From: Rutpela maculata
Taxonomy: Eukaryota > Arthropoda > Insecta > Coleoptera > Cerambycidae
DNA: 64,000 nucleotides
Assembly (NCBI GenBank): GCA_936432065.2
Contig: OW386286.2
Span: 17,667,179-17,731,178 of the forward strand
Direction: 5' to 3'
A program made the position numbers and the translations under genes. Below, piece by piece: positions 32,456 through 43,550 of this stretch. Position 1 is the first letter of the stretch. Each line of letters begins with the position of its first letter. The notes below the pieces were generated by a model. That model ran no database searches. It was not told where the DNA came from and saw nothing but the letters and a program-made list of their open reading frames with translations.

Positions 32456-33604
32456 CAGGGTTATCCATTATAAATTACCCACCCCTCATCATCGTTATTA
32501 TTGCCGTTAGAAAAAAAAGTTTGAAATAAAGATTGTGTGGTTATGACTGAACTTTGTTAAAATGCTATCAAAAGTGTACAGTAGCGTGCAGATTTCAGGG
32601 GATACAAGAGAATAATATTTCCTAAATAAATCTTTGTTATCTATTTTGTATAAATATTTGATTTTTTTCTTCCTCACTGTAAACCATTTTGATTACTTCA
32701 TTAAAGAAATGTCACTTATCAAACATAATTGTTATTTTCATAACTCACTTTAATAATGTTAACTTTTCCATATTTACAGTAACTGGATTAACTAAGATAT
32801 TCGACGTTTAATAACCAGGGTTGGCATGTTTAAAACAAAATGTTTTAAACAAAGTGTTTAAAACATGCTTAAAACATCGCACTGTATTTGAAAATAAATG
32901 TTTAAAACATATTTAATACACAATGCGATATTTTAAACAACTGTTTAAAACACAGTGCGATGTTTTAAATAAATGTATTATTTTGGAGTTTGTGGAAAAG
33001 CAGGAGAAGTGCCTATGATGGTCCATTCCGATAAATAATTCCCATATAGTGGTCACGTGCTCTAAACTGAGCATTTTATTTGTGCTGTAAAATCCGTTTA
33101 AGAGCGCCATCTGATATCAAGTAGTAGTAGCAGGCATAGTGTGCCTGGTACCATTTAATTCCAGTTGTTTTAAACATACCATTTAAAACTTAAAAAAAAA
33201 ACGTGTTTTAAACAAAAAAACTGTTCAAAACAAAAAAAAACTGTTTTTTTGTTTAAATGAAAAAAAAACTTTTTTTCCAACTCTGTTAACTCAAAAACGG
33301 TATATGGTAGGAGTAACATATGGTATATTTTTAAAGTCAGGAAAAAAGGATCAATTCAAAAATTTAGGTATATTTTTGAAATCAGGAAAAAAAGGATCGT
33401 TTCAAAAATTTAATAATATAGAGGGTATCCCATTAAAAAATACGTATATTACTCTTTTGTATCTCCTGAAATCTGCCCACTACTGTACTTTTGATAGCAT
33501 TTTAACAAAATTCAGTCAACCACACAACTTTTATTTCAGACTTTTTTTTCTATAGGCAGTAATAACGATGATGAGGGGTGGGTAATTTATAATGAATAAC
33601 CCTG
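32456..33604. mobile_element. 1.15-kb TA-target foldback MITE
   Basis: The ends CAGGGTTATCCATTATAAAT and the inverse ATTTATAATGAATAACCCTG each adjoin TA (32454-32455, 33605-33606). The inverted arms extend about 190 bp (ACCCACCCCTCATCATCGTT, AATGCTATCAAAAGT, CAGATTTCAGG and their complements). It is non-coding. It hosts a nested element (32816-33285) and a 45-46 bp tandem duplication (33322-33413, GGTATATTTTTRAARTCAGG units). A lone end of the same family occurs at about 36075-36103. Confidence 0.85.
32816..33285. mobile_element. nested hAT-like MITE with GTTTTAAAC words
   Basis: The left end CAGGGTTGGCATGTTTAAAA and right end (inward) CAGAGTTGGAAAAAAAG share the hAT-like CAGRGTTGG start. 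Repeated TGTTTTAAACA words fill both ends, as GAGACGAG does in the element at 28342. Flanking octamers (TTAATAAC and TTAACTCA) agree only partly, so the target duplication is decayed or absent. Confidence 0.6.
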
Positions 33605-33606
33605 TA

Positions 33607-34594
33607 CAAATATTTTGCAGGATGACATGTTGACCCAAAAGCAGTAAAGTAATTTTTTTCTAACTAAAACATATCTTTTGATTAAAAATTAATTAGACAT
33701 AGGCAATGTTTCAGTTTAGACAATACTACTATAAACAGAAGACGGAAAAAACAAGGAAGGTTATCGCGCTCACTTGTGGTATCAATAATACGGGTTTTAC
33801 AGCTTTGCAAGACTGTCGTTTAAAAATAATAAAACGGATTTACTTTTATCTTGTTTAATCTGAAATGAAAACACTAACTGACATTTAATATTAATTTAAT
33901 TTACTCATTGCCATCTTAGCAATTTTTCACAAACCACAATTATTCAATAGGATTTATTGGAAAAAGTGAGACGTTTAGGTCGGTTTTTTGAAGCTCCTTG
34001 TGTCTTTTTTGAAAGAATACCAACACCGAGATAAACACTTAATTCATCACCTTGTTCAATATACCGTTTTATTATATTTACCTTAAAACTAGATAACTCT
34101 AACACATTGACAACGAAGTATGAACATTTTCTTTGAACCGCAGATGCCGACAGCGGAGGATTCCTTTTATGAACGAGACACCGACGTTTTTTTTTTTCAA
34201 GTTTTTTATGCCTCATTATTAATACAATAAACATAACAAAAAGGGAGATGTAGGTCACAAGGAGGCATTGAACTTGTTCTTAGTTTTTACTGAAAAACTG
34301 ACCTATATTTATATATATTGTCTGGCCTGAGAATGTCGTATTTTTAGAAAATAATTAATTTACGCAATACCGTTGGAGTAAAGCGAAAATTTTATTACAC
34401 ATTTTTGTGCCTTTTGGGTCAATATATTATCATGCAAAATATTTGTACTGTCGTTTTTGCGCACGACAGTACTATACAGCAGTCCCCCTGTATTATACAA
34501 AAATGCAAAAAATGACAAATTACAAAAATAACATGCAACTAACCCTCATAAGTTATATATTCGAGCTAAACTATATATCTACACACATAATACA
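33607..34594. other. no supported gene
   Basis: A 104-codon minus frame (33944-34258) has a lysine/arginine-rich start and a GTAAAT-type donor-like word inside it. I recognise no family and would not call it a gene. Confidence 0.35.
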
Positions 34595-35557
34595 CAGAGT
34601 GTCCCAAAAGTATGGATACGCCTGAATAACTCGTCAGGATAGCAAGATCTGAGGAAAATAACTTCTATAAAAGTTGTTGAGGTTATCGGAGACATCACTT
34701 GGTAACCTTGGTTTTGGTTTTGACCTTGAAGGGTTTTTTCAAAGGCCATTTGAAAGTCAACTTTCGTTTATCAAATGGGAATCCCCTAGTCGCGAAAGTA
34801 GATCATGAAATGACCTCGATTTGACCTTAAAATCTATCTGTAAGGTCATTACGATCACCATCGCCTGCCTTCTGTCACCAGACCCTAAGGTTAGTTACAA
34901 CTATAATGCAAAATTTTTTGCTCTTTCAGAATCCGGGGTCAAAATGGGGGTTCCTATTAAAAAAAAGAAATGAAAATTGACCTACGTTGAAAATGTCTTC
35001 AAGTCACCAAGTGGTGCCCCCCAACTTTTAGAGAGGTTATTTTCTTCATATCTCGCTATTCTGAGAGACACCAGCCTGAAAATTTTGAGAGACATTTATC
35101 CTTTAAATTTGATCAATTACAACTTGAATGAAACATTTTTCGCTCTTTCAGAATCCAGAGTAAAAAATAGGGGTTCCTATTTAAAAAACGAAAGTTGACC
35201 TTCACATGACCTTCGGGTCAAATCTAAGATCACCAAGTGGTGCCCCCGATAACCTTAATAACTTTTATAGAGGCCATTTTCCTCATATCTCGCTCCACTC
35301 TCCCAGGGTGTATACTTTCTGAAAAACGGAAAACCTTCAAAAGTTGGGAAATTTAGAAATTTATGAACAGTTAGGGAAAATTTATTAAAACTACTTATAT
35401 CCAAAGCGAGATCCAAAGTTGTTCCCATCTTGCGCCCCCGCATGCCAAAAAATGTAAAACCTGTAAAAGTCAGAGAATTTCAAAATCGTGAATTGGTATA
35501 CACCCTGTATCCTGACGAGTCATTCAGGCCTCCAGTCCATACTTTTGGGACACTCTG
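34595..35557. mobile_element. mariner-type MITE (family C, copy 2), complete
   Basis: The ends are CAGAGTGTCCCAAAAGTATG and the inverse CATACTTTTGGGACACTCTG. The right end adjoins TA; the left flank reads CA, probably a mutated TA. It shares its modules (AACTCGTCAGGATAGC, TGACCTTCAAATGRCC, ACCAAGTGGTGCCCCC) with the truncated copy at 4081. It is non-coding and contains a nested MITE at 35304-35507. Confidence 0.82.
35304..35507. mobile_element. 204-bp MITE nested in family C copy 2
   Basis: It has inverted ends CAGGGTGTATAC and GTATACACCCTG, with TA on the right. Inside are AAAACCTTCAAAAGTTGGGA and AAAACCTGTAAAAGTCAGAG, the 'AAAACCTGGAAAAGTCAGGGAA' style common in insect mariner MITEs. Related words occur at 55927-56270. 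It splits the CTCGCTATCCTGACGAG block of the host element. Confidence 0.75.
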
Positions 35558-35689
35558 TATATGAAAAGCATAACTAACTCAATGAAATAAACTTAAATTA
35601 ATTATAAATGTTTCATAGATTATTTAAGTAATTTGTAAATGCATGTATGTATGTACATTGTACAGTGTACTGTCACTGTACTGTCTTAT

Positions 35690-36000
35690 ACATACTAAAT
35701 ACCAATTTTATGGACTTTTACTTATTTGATTTACCTATTTACCTCCAATTTTACCCCGCTCCCCAACCCTTCAATGGAATAAGATTAGATTATAATCTTA
35801 TTCCAGATTTCATTTAAATACATACGTGTACAAAATTTCAAGTCAATATCTTAAACGGTTCCAGAGTAATCGTGCGCCCAAAAAAAGTTACAGACAGATC
35901 ACAGACAGAATTTTTTTTGCTTAAATTTTAAATCTCGATGTTTCATGACATTCTAAGCATATTTGAACAATAAAAATTTTCAACATTTTTTTTTGCGTTA
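35690..36000 (+). mobile_element. GTCT element, 5'-truncated copy
   Basis: It begins at ATACTAAATACCAATTTTAT and runs through AACCCTTCAATGGAATAAG, CAAGTCAATATCTTAAACGG and ATCTCGATGTTTCATGACAT to the decayed hairpin region. The front half is missing. Confidence 0.75.
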
Positions 36001-36175
36001 CAATGCTGGATGCAACCCTACAACTTTTGTATTTAACTTTTTTAAAACTCTGAAAACAAAGGAGTTTGGGGTGGAGGGTCAAAATATAATGAATAACCCT
36101 GTATATTTAAAAAAATTGAGAAGGCGTGAAGGCATCTACCCCCATGCAATTTTAAGTTTTCATCTTGTTAATAAT

Positions 36176-36591
36176 AATTGTGAGGCGGAAAGCAAAAAGG
36201 GACCTCTTGTTGGCGATGTTAATTTTTCAGTACAGTTGAAATTAGTGGTTTGGGTCAATATGATCGATTTTTGGATTTTGTCCTTTACAAGTTGTAATCG
36301 ATTACAAAACCGATATAATTGAATGAAACACTTAAAATAATCGATAAAGCAGTCAATGTTCAGTATTGTTCAGCCCTGGAAAAGGTACCTTCTGTCGCTT
36401 ATGGAGAAATAACATGGGACCGACAAGAGGTCCCTCTTCATAAACGCACTAGTAACTTAAACAAAAAAAATCATAGAGACATGATGTTTGCACCAAATCG
36501 TTCAGAATTAGAGCTTAATTCATTTAATATCAATAACTAAAAATTGGAAATTGCCGACAAGAGGTCCCTTTTTGCTTTCCGCCTCACAATT
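36176..36591. mobile_element. 416-bp MITE with 39-bp terminal inverted repeats
   Basis: The ends AATTGTGAGGCGGAAAGCAA and the inverse TTGCTTTCCGCCTCACAATT continue inward for about 39 bp (AAAGGGACCTCTTGT and its complement). A third, internal copy of the ACAAGAGGTCCCT word lies at about 36424. AATT may itself be the 4-bp target duplication. An open frame of 73 codons (36319-36540) ends just before the right repeat; its product is unknown. Confidence 0.82.
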
Positions 36592-37739
36592 TGTAATAAA
36601 TGTAAATTAAAGTGTCACGAAATTCAGATGTAATAAGAAAAATTTTGTACTTGACATACACATTATTTTGAATTTTATTGTAATATAGGTATTATAATAA
36701 TTAGATAATTAATTATTGATTATCAAAGTTTGCCACTGAACTCAGTGAGGTTATAACAAGAAATTCCTCAATGTCTTCGTCCGTATCGATTATATTCGAT
36801 AAGATAATATTTCTTGGCACGTACATGTTAATAATACAGCCGTCTGCACATAGGTTTGTTTTTTTTGTGCAGAGCTAAATGCTACTTGATCTCACACCAG
36901 CTTTTATTGACACCTAACGTATACACGGTGTCCCAAATAAAATAACTCAGACTAATATACCGAGGCGAGGACGACAAGTGATATTTTAGTTATTCAGAAA
37001 CTGTTTATTTTTACAGACAATTTTAAATTGTAAACTATAGTTTTTATTATTTCATATTTTGATTCAGCAATAGGGAACTTACACAAAAAACAAATTGAAT
37101 TAAAACACTCAAAATCGTAAACTAACGTAGTATTTTCTAATATATTAGTAAAAATATATAATAAAAAATTTGTCAAAACTCAGCATTTCCAAATCTTTAA
37201 TAGGTATTCAATAATTTTCAGCCTATTGTGCATCTAGTAATCACTGTGCTTTAGTTGTAAGCACTCTATATCTGTACAATTGATATACATTCATTTAAGG
37301 ACAGATCACATTCTACCATAATTTATCGGATTCACTCCGAATTAAAAACACTTGTGGAGGCTAGATACGCATTTCAAATAAGAGATCCCAAGCTCTTACT
37401 GTGCATTCATGTTCATTTAAAATTGTAATTGAGTGTATAAGTTTCTTACAGAAATAAATTCGATTCAGAAAAATATTTCATGTGGAGAATGTTTGTATAA
37501 AGTTACGTGTTATTGAAGTAGTTTGCTCTTGTGGTTATTTAAGCTCCTCGACTCTCTTGATTTCTTGAAGTTATTTATATACAAGTTCTTTCATTTTATT
37601 TACTGTGTGCGACGGTTTGCTAAAAATTAAGCTAGCAAGATAACTTTATCTTCTGTCGTTCTACAAGATTTGTGAGGTAGTAAGTTGGATTTTACGTATT
37701 TTAGACGAATCTCAACGACTTAATCTAACTTTTTCTTAA
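36592..37739. other. no gene seen
   Basis: AT-rich. A lone mariner-like terminus (CGGTGTCCCAAATAAAATAA, 36926) has no partner. Nothing else is supported. Confidence 0.45.
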
Positions 37740-37982
37740 TCGCCTTGTTTATATTACCGTCCTGGTAGAGTTCAACCGTAGCTGAACCAGGACACGCACA
37801 CGTAGGCAACAACACAATAACCATTCCCTGCGACATTGCCATCTGCCGCAGCTGAGACTCGAGCTCAGGAGCGGACTGGCCCATTCCGGTAACACATTGA
37901 AAACGTCACTAAACAACCTATCCAGAATTCGAACCCGGGACTCCGTGGTCTCAGGCCTAATGCGTAAGCGCACAGACCCGGG
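37740..37982 (-). mobile_element. tRNA-derived SINE, minus strand
   Basis: Read in reverse it starts with a tRNA-like head: CCCGGGTCTGTGCGCTTACG, then GAGTCCCGGGTTCGAATTC, which contains a B box. The following CGTTTTCAATGTGTTACCGG matches the body of the SINE at 13104 (CGTTTTTCACGTGTTACCGA). The remaining roughly 130 bp is unique body. The 74-codon frame 37749-37973 is an accident of the SINE. Confidence 0.7.
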
Positions 37983-38879
37983 TAAACTTATGTTTATTTC
38001 AAAAATAGCTTCGTAGGAACCTAAAGACGAAGTTAATAATAAATAGCTTGAACTTCTGGACGATAAAAGGCACAGCTGCCTTCAAGGCCAATATAACGTT
38101 GCTATTTTTTGAAATCTTTATTAAAGTCCCCAAAAAGAGACAAAAGTATTAGCCCGACTATTCTATAAAAAACTATATTTTAAAAGCAAAATTTGTAAAT
38201 AAAATAACGGACTCTTGAAATAAAAAATAACTATTTAACAATAAGAAAATTTATTGCAAAGATAAATAAACTGGTAGAGCATTGAGATATACAGATACAA
38301 GATGTAGGCAAATAAAATTGTGCCAACGATAATAACACTCTTCAAAAAATATCAAATATAAGGTACGCACAAAGAGACAGAGATAAATACATATAACATA
38401 ATAACAAAAGGTAATGAAGCAGTCGATCAACGAATAATGTGATTATTTATGATACTATAGTAGTTTGCGCAACAAGAGTGGATATGATATGCGTATCGCA
38501 CGATAAAGAAGTTTGAGTACGACGCCGTAGGCGAAGTGCTTCAAATCTTTTGAATGTGATATGGATAATCCTCGAGTTGTACAGTATACTTTTTCTACGA
38601 CTAGCTTAAAAAAACTACAAAATGTATTAAACATTAATATATTACACAAATACTTTGACAGCTTATGCACTAATTTGATTGTAAAACGAATAGTTGTCTA
38701 TGTACCTAATACACGAACTGTGATTGGTCGGTTTCATTTCATATCCATCCTAGAACTGGCATGAAATATATCCGTTCAGTTAACTGGAATTGCCTACTTA
38801 TCCATTCTACAGACTGTACAGAAAACAGCAAATTTAAATAAAGGAGTAGAAGAAATACATACTATACAGGGTGATCTAC
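37983..38879. other. no supported gene
   Basis: AT-rich. Overlapping short frames at 38455-38764 lie on both strands and show no family resemblance. Confidence 0.4.
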
Positions 38880-39700
38880 CATGACATGCGGAAAATTTAA
38901 CAGTAGGTTGTCCCTGTAGAAGAACGCACTACCGGGCGTCAAAATGACGCGACACCAATTTATTTCTCAGGGGGCGCCAGTCGCGTATTACCCCGTTCTT
39001 CTACCTTCCAGGCGGGTTCGAGATAAGATGCACTTCGATAGCCGGATAATGGACCAAGGCTGCACTACCACAGATCGGGAATTACGCTCTCTCTGGACAT
39101 GAATTCCCTCGTTAGGGGTTTAGGTACCTTTTAATTTTCTGGATTTTTGCATAAAAAAATCCCAACCGAAGAATTTCTCTGCGGAGGGATTGATTTTTGT
39201 ACGCGGAATCCACGTTTTTATCTGTTAATAGCGGACTCTACCCCTTAGGGATTTCTCAAAAAACGCATAAAAAAATCCCTATCGAACCTCCGTAAGGCAA
39301 CTAGAAGGTCGAGTGTTAATGTGAGTTAACTCGACATATCCGGTTTTCGATACGAAAGTTCCAGGGATTATAGACCGTCAACAGGCCTCAAGATCAATTA
39401 AGAAACAATAGTTCAAAGAATCCGTTTATTTAACAGGAATGGTTATACAAAATTCTCAAGATAAGAATCGTGCCTTCCCCAATCGAGGTAATGGCTTTCA
39501 GACCATACAAGCGAGAGCGCTTACGCTAACGATCGATTAGGTAGAAAAGATTCATGCATACCTTCTCAGAATCAAAATGCGAGCTTTTTAGAGAAGTCTG
39601 AGACTATTTGTAATTCATAATTACGGCTGACTGATTTTAACTTAAAAAAGTTTTACTAAATGAATTTAGTTTCGCTAGGGACTACTTAGCTTTAAAATTC
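38880..39700. other. GC-richer block, possible LTR or transposon fragment
   Basis: It starts at a lone ACAGGGTGATCTACCATGAC-type end and contains GGGCGTCAAAATGACGCG (a small palindrome), AATTTATTTCTCAGGGGGCG with an antisense AATAAA, and two copies of GCATAAAAAAATCCC (39149 and 39266). On the minus strand the GAAATAAAT followed by TGGTGTCGCGTCA could be the end of an LTR and a primer site, but I find no second LTR and no coding remnants. Left unassigned. Confidence 0.25.
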
Positions 39701-40239
39701 TTGTATCGTGGCGGTTCACGTACTCAAACACATTCGTGAGGACTTATAACTACATAAGTTTAATGGCGTTCGATCAGTCCACGATTTACTTGCTCCTATG
39801 CAGTTGTTCAATATTATCGATATGGCAGCAACCCACCTTCGAGCGAATTTTAGGCAAAATTGAATTTTTGGTTTTTTATGCACAAGACGTTTTCCTCTGT
39901 AACTTTGTCATTTGGAAAGCCCTGCTATTGGCTTTCCTACCATTGCTTTATCTGGACCACTCAACGCTCTCGACCAAATTTCGAGCCGCTAAGTCAATCC
40001 AAACTCTTTCTATGCGAGAAACCGGCCTTGTGTATGTGCATTGATTTTTATCAATTTTTGCTTATCGGCACTACGCCACGCCGGCTTTGTCAAAATCGTC
40101 TATTTTGCCTTTTGGATGCAATGCATCGCTAAAATTTTATGCTCATACTTTAGAACTGGGCTTCCAATGACCATACCTCAAAGGTCAATGTCTTTGGTGG
40201 AGGAATAAAAAATAAAAAATATTTCAAAGTATATTTTCG
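39701..40239. other. no supported gene
   Basis: Two overlapping plus-strand frames of 90-102 codons (39736-40132) have no recognisable domain; neither is preferred. Confidence 0.35.
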
Positions 40240-40500
40240 TGGTACTTTTTAAACTGACTTTGTGGTACTTTTGAAAAATCTATTTAAAGCCAAATTTTGG
40301 CGTACTTTTGAAAAATCAATTTTCAAGCCAAATTTCAACGCAGTTTTGAAAAATTAATCTGCGAGTGAAATTTTGGCTTACTTTTGATAAATCGATTCTT
40401 AAGCCAAATTTCGACGCAGTTTTGAAAAATTAGTCTGCAAGTGAAATTTTGGCGTACTTTCGATAAATCGATTCTTGAGCCAAATTTCGACGCCCTTTCA
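40240..40500. repeat. 37-38 bp tandem array (about 75-bp dimer)
   Basis: Alternating units begin TTTTGGCGTACTTTTGA and TTTCRACGCAGTTTTGA at about 40297, 40334, 40372, 40410, 40447 and 40485, each ending with AAGCCAAA or AAGTGAAA. The pattern is an A-B-A-B higher-order array. A minus-strand frame of 60 codons stays open through it but is repeat-driven. Confidence 0.8.
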
Positions 40501-41407
40501 AAAATATTATTTTTCAAAGTTCAATTTAAGGTACCTTTGAAAAAGTATATTATTCATAAATTTTTGTTATTATATACTTTCGCTCTCATATCCTGAACCA
40601 AAAACATAAGTGAAAATTCTGTGTTTCTTCGAATTTTCACCTGGTCATTTCTAACGCCTTATAGAACCCAAAACGGTCCTTATGGACTGATCTGTGCTTC
40701 TGCAGACTCTTAAAAATGTCCTTAAATGAAATTTTTGCCTAAGTCGAATTTTGATTCTGTCTTCAACTTAGGACGATTTTGGAGAGTTCTACAACATCCC
40801 CACCGAAAGGAGTTAAAAAAATGAAAAACTAAAAAAATATGACCAGAAAAATGGCCTAATTTTTCTGTAGAAATGCGCCGTCAATGACTAACCAATTTGA
40901 CGTAATGCAGTACAACTATATCACTTCCCTCCCCCTTTATCAGACTTGGGATTGACGCTATTGACAGCAAAGCTGGAGAGAGTAGAAGTGACTTTTTGGT
41001 TTTAATCAAATCACACTACAAAAATAGCGAAACGTGTCGAAAATACATTGACCCTATAGTGAACTCTACAACAACAAGTAGATATAAATAATATTTACCT
41101 AAACCCGTCAATAACAGAAAAACACCAAACTTCGGCGGCACTTTGTACTTGCCGATGTCCCGATTGTTCAATCGAAAGCAAAAAATGCGACACTTTGACC
41201 GCACCTGCCAGCTTAACTTTTTATGCCAATTAAGGAAATGTGAACATCTTCGATATGTTCTATCACATCAGGATCACTATAAAATTTTGCAGGGGCTTTT
41301 CCACATTGAAGACTAGTACACCATTTTACTTCCCGCATATCATGGTAAATCACTCCATACGAAACAAATAAAAATAAACTTTACAAAATCTAGTATATTA
41401 TGAAATC
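40501..41407. other. no supported gene
   Basis: Segment 40900-41215 has exon-like complexity, but every frame carries stops and I recognise nothing. Confidence 0.35.
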
Positions 41408-42000
41408 TCATATTTCCTGCGTAGTTTGAGTTGATTTTTCACGATGTTTAGATTTATCAGAACATTTTTCACATGAGTGGATCTGTATTTTTTGTTTTAC
41501 TTTTTCCAATCGTAGTTCTTCTTTCTCTATTTGAATTTTTTGTAACTTCAATTGTAGCAAAATAATCCTCTGCAACTGAGATAATGCCAAGTCTTTTGTT
41601 TAATCGCTTTCGTACTTGCTAATTTTTTCACTTTTCCTTATTTTCTTGGATGGTCCCGGCATATCACTTACTGAATCTTCTTCGTTATCAATTCTAGTAT
41701 TCTCTTGTAATACGGTACTTCTTGTCACTGTTTCACTTCAAATCGACAAGGCCTAAGTAACAGTAACAAAAAAACAGGATTCGTTTCCTTTTGCATAACA
41801 TCTAGGAATTTCTGCTCCCATTCCTTAAGTTTTATGGGTTTATTACCCGTAGCAGCCTTGTCAGTTTTCTTCTTTATACTGGTTTTCTTATTGTATAGTG
41901 TTTTTGTAAGCTGACTAACTTCCACCCTCTTCCCTGCAGCACGTGAAAAATCTTCTGCTAATTTTCTCCATGTCTTTTTCGTTACAGATACCACTACGGT
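41408..42000 (-). pseudogene. broken Myb/SANT-like DNA-binding protein gene
   Basis: Reading down the minus strand, 41994-41725 encodes VTKKTWRKLAEDFSRAAGKR, then QLTKTLYNKKTSIKKKTD and a GNKPIKLKEWEQKFL motif ending in NPVF. The spaced Trp, the N-x-K-T-x-x-K-K-K-x-D block and the L-x-x-W-E motif resemble the zeste/Myb-SANT-like trihelix proteins common in insects, often of transposon origin. A frameshift near 41740 and one stop near 41600 separate it from 41590-41408, a charged coiled-coil stretch (LKLQKIQIEKEELRLEKVKQ). With both breaks it is dead or mis-sequenced. No terminal repeats were found around it. Confidence 0.5.
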
Positions 42001-43008
42001 ATTTTTGACTTTTCTAGAACAACGGGATTTTCACAAATCAATTTTATGAACAAGATCCTGGCAAACTGCGCGAGAAATAAAACACAATATAAAATTTGTT
42101 TATGTTTAACTCTACGTGCTTGCTTAGATTTGTATCTCAGCTACTAGCTATAGATAAGTGACGAATGTGAGAGCGTGAGGCATCGAGTCATGTCCTCCAC
42201 CATAAGCACTGTGTTAGTAGGGTTAGTTATTCCTATGTATCTAGTATTTACTAAGAATATCATGATAATTACCCAGTACTTACTACCATTAGCAAATTCT
42301 TATTCACCTCATTTCGAGCAAACGCTGAAACTATCTAGTACTTACTGACCAGTATTTACTTTTTTTATTCACTTCACCCATTGTCTCGTCATTCCCACGT
42401 TAGGTTAAGATCTTGCTAGTTTGCTACCTTTCTAGAGGTTTCGTTTGAGCTACATATTTCCTATCACGCCCAGGCTGCGTTAGGTTAAGAGTTTCACATT
42501 TTTGATGAGCAAAAGATAAATAGAGTTAATCTCATTTTATTAGAGAGAAGCTACATTTTTTATCATCCAAAATGTGAAAAACATACCAGTCGTCGTCCTC
42601 CCCCCCCCCCCCCCTGAATCAGCCTATGCCCTCCATCCCGAAATGAATCTCTAGGTCCGCCCTTAAGGCCCACACACAAATACATGCCATTGATAGATTA
42701 AACATTTTGTCGAATGACTATTAACTGTTTTCGAGATTTTAAACTTTAAAGCGTTGTAGTTCTAAAACTAGCAGAATGTCGGCTCAGAATGACAAGAACT
42801 ACAACATACCAGAATTTTTGCGAATTCCACGTAAGTTCATTTTCCATTGGTTTTTTGCGGGGTCCTTTTATTTAATAATTTTTAGCGACCTTTTTTGAAG
42901 AAGGTTCAATTTTTTTGTGGATGTTTGAATTTAGAGTGTTATGAAACTGGAGTTCTAACCGAGATTTGAATGCATCGTTTCGTAGTTATGTTGTATGAAA
43001 AAAAAGTA
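42001..43008. other. no gene seen
   Basis: Contains a C homopolymer (42600-42614), a CACGCCCAGGCTGCGTTAGG-like GC patch, and a box TTTTTAGCGACCTTTTTTGA (42882) that resembles one at 26881. There is no coding signal. Confidence 0.4.
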
Positions 43009-43189
43009 GGTTCCCTATATAATTCAGCGATATAAAAAAGCTCGCAAAAAAGCGAAAAGGACACCGATTGCTTTTAGTTAGTGTACCGCCAGCGTTAGGT
43101 TGAGCAGTACACAGGGTCGGACTTAAAATGTATTTTCAATTTCAAACAATGAATTAAAAGATTTGAATTCTAGTTCAATTATAAAGTTG

Positions 43190-43289
43190 ACTACACAATT
43201 CTTAGGCGTGTAAAAAATGCCGGCGTTTTTTATCTTTACCGCACCGCCAAGTACGCCGACATTTTTTACAGGCTTAAGAATTGTGTAGT
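43190..43289. repeat. 100-bp imperfect palindrome
   Basis: ACTACACAATTCTTAGGCGT pairs with GCTTAAGAATTGTGTAGT, and the inverted match goes on through GTGTAAAAAATGCCGGCGT with ACGCCGACATTTTTTACA. It lies inside the 3' part of the Tc1-like element. Confidence 0.8.
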
Positions 43290-43550
43290 GAACTATACTA
43301 ATAACAAATAGAGAGTAATTACATAAAATACAATTAATTAAATCCACGTTTTTATGCTATTCTTAGCAAAAACAAAAACTGGTGTTCTTTTAAGGACGCA
43401 ATTTTTTTAACAGTTACGATACGATATCTGACATCAGAACTGTAAAATAAGTAAGGAGTAATAAGTTTTTTGTAATCATTTTCAACTTTGATTACTTTGT
43501 GAATAGATTTTCTCCAGTCGTCTTCTCGTATGTTGGAATTTCACTGTAAA

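Noticed and set aside
33944..34258. 104-codon minus-strand frame
   Set aside because: No recognised family; the basic N-terminus alone is not evidence.
36926..36960. Mariner-like terminus CGGTGTCCCAAATAAAATAA
   Set aside because: No matching inverted end was found within several kb.
39736..40132. Two overlapping plus-strand frames of 90-102 codons
   Set aside because: They overlap in different frames and neither shows a motif.
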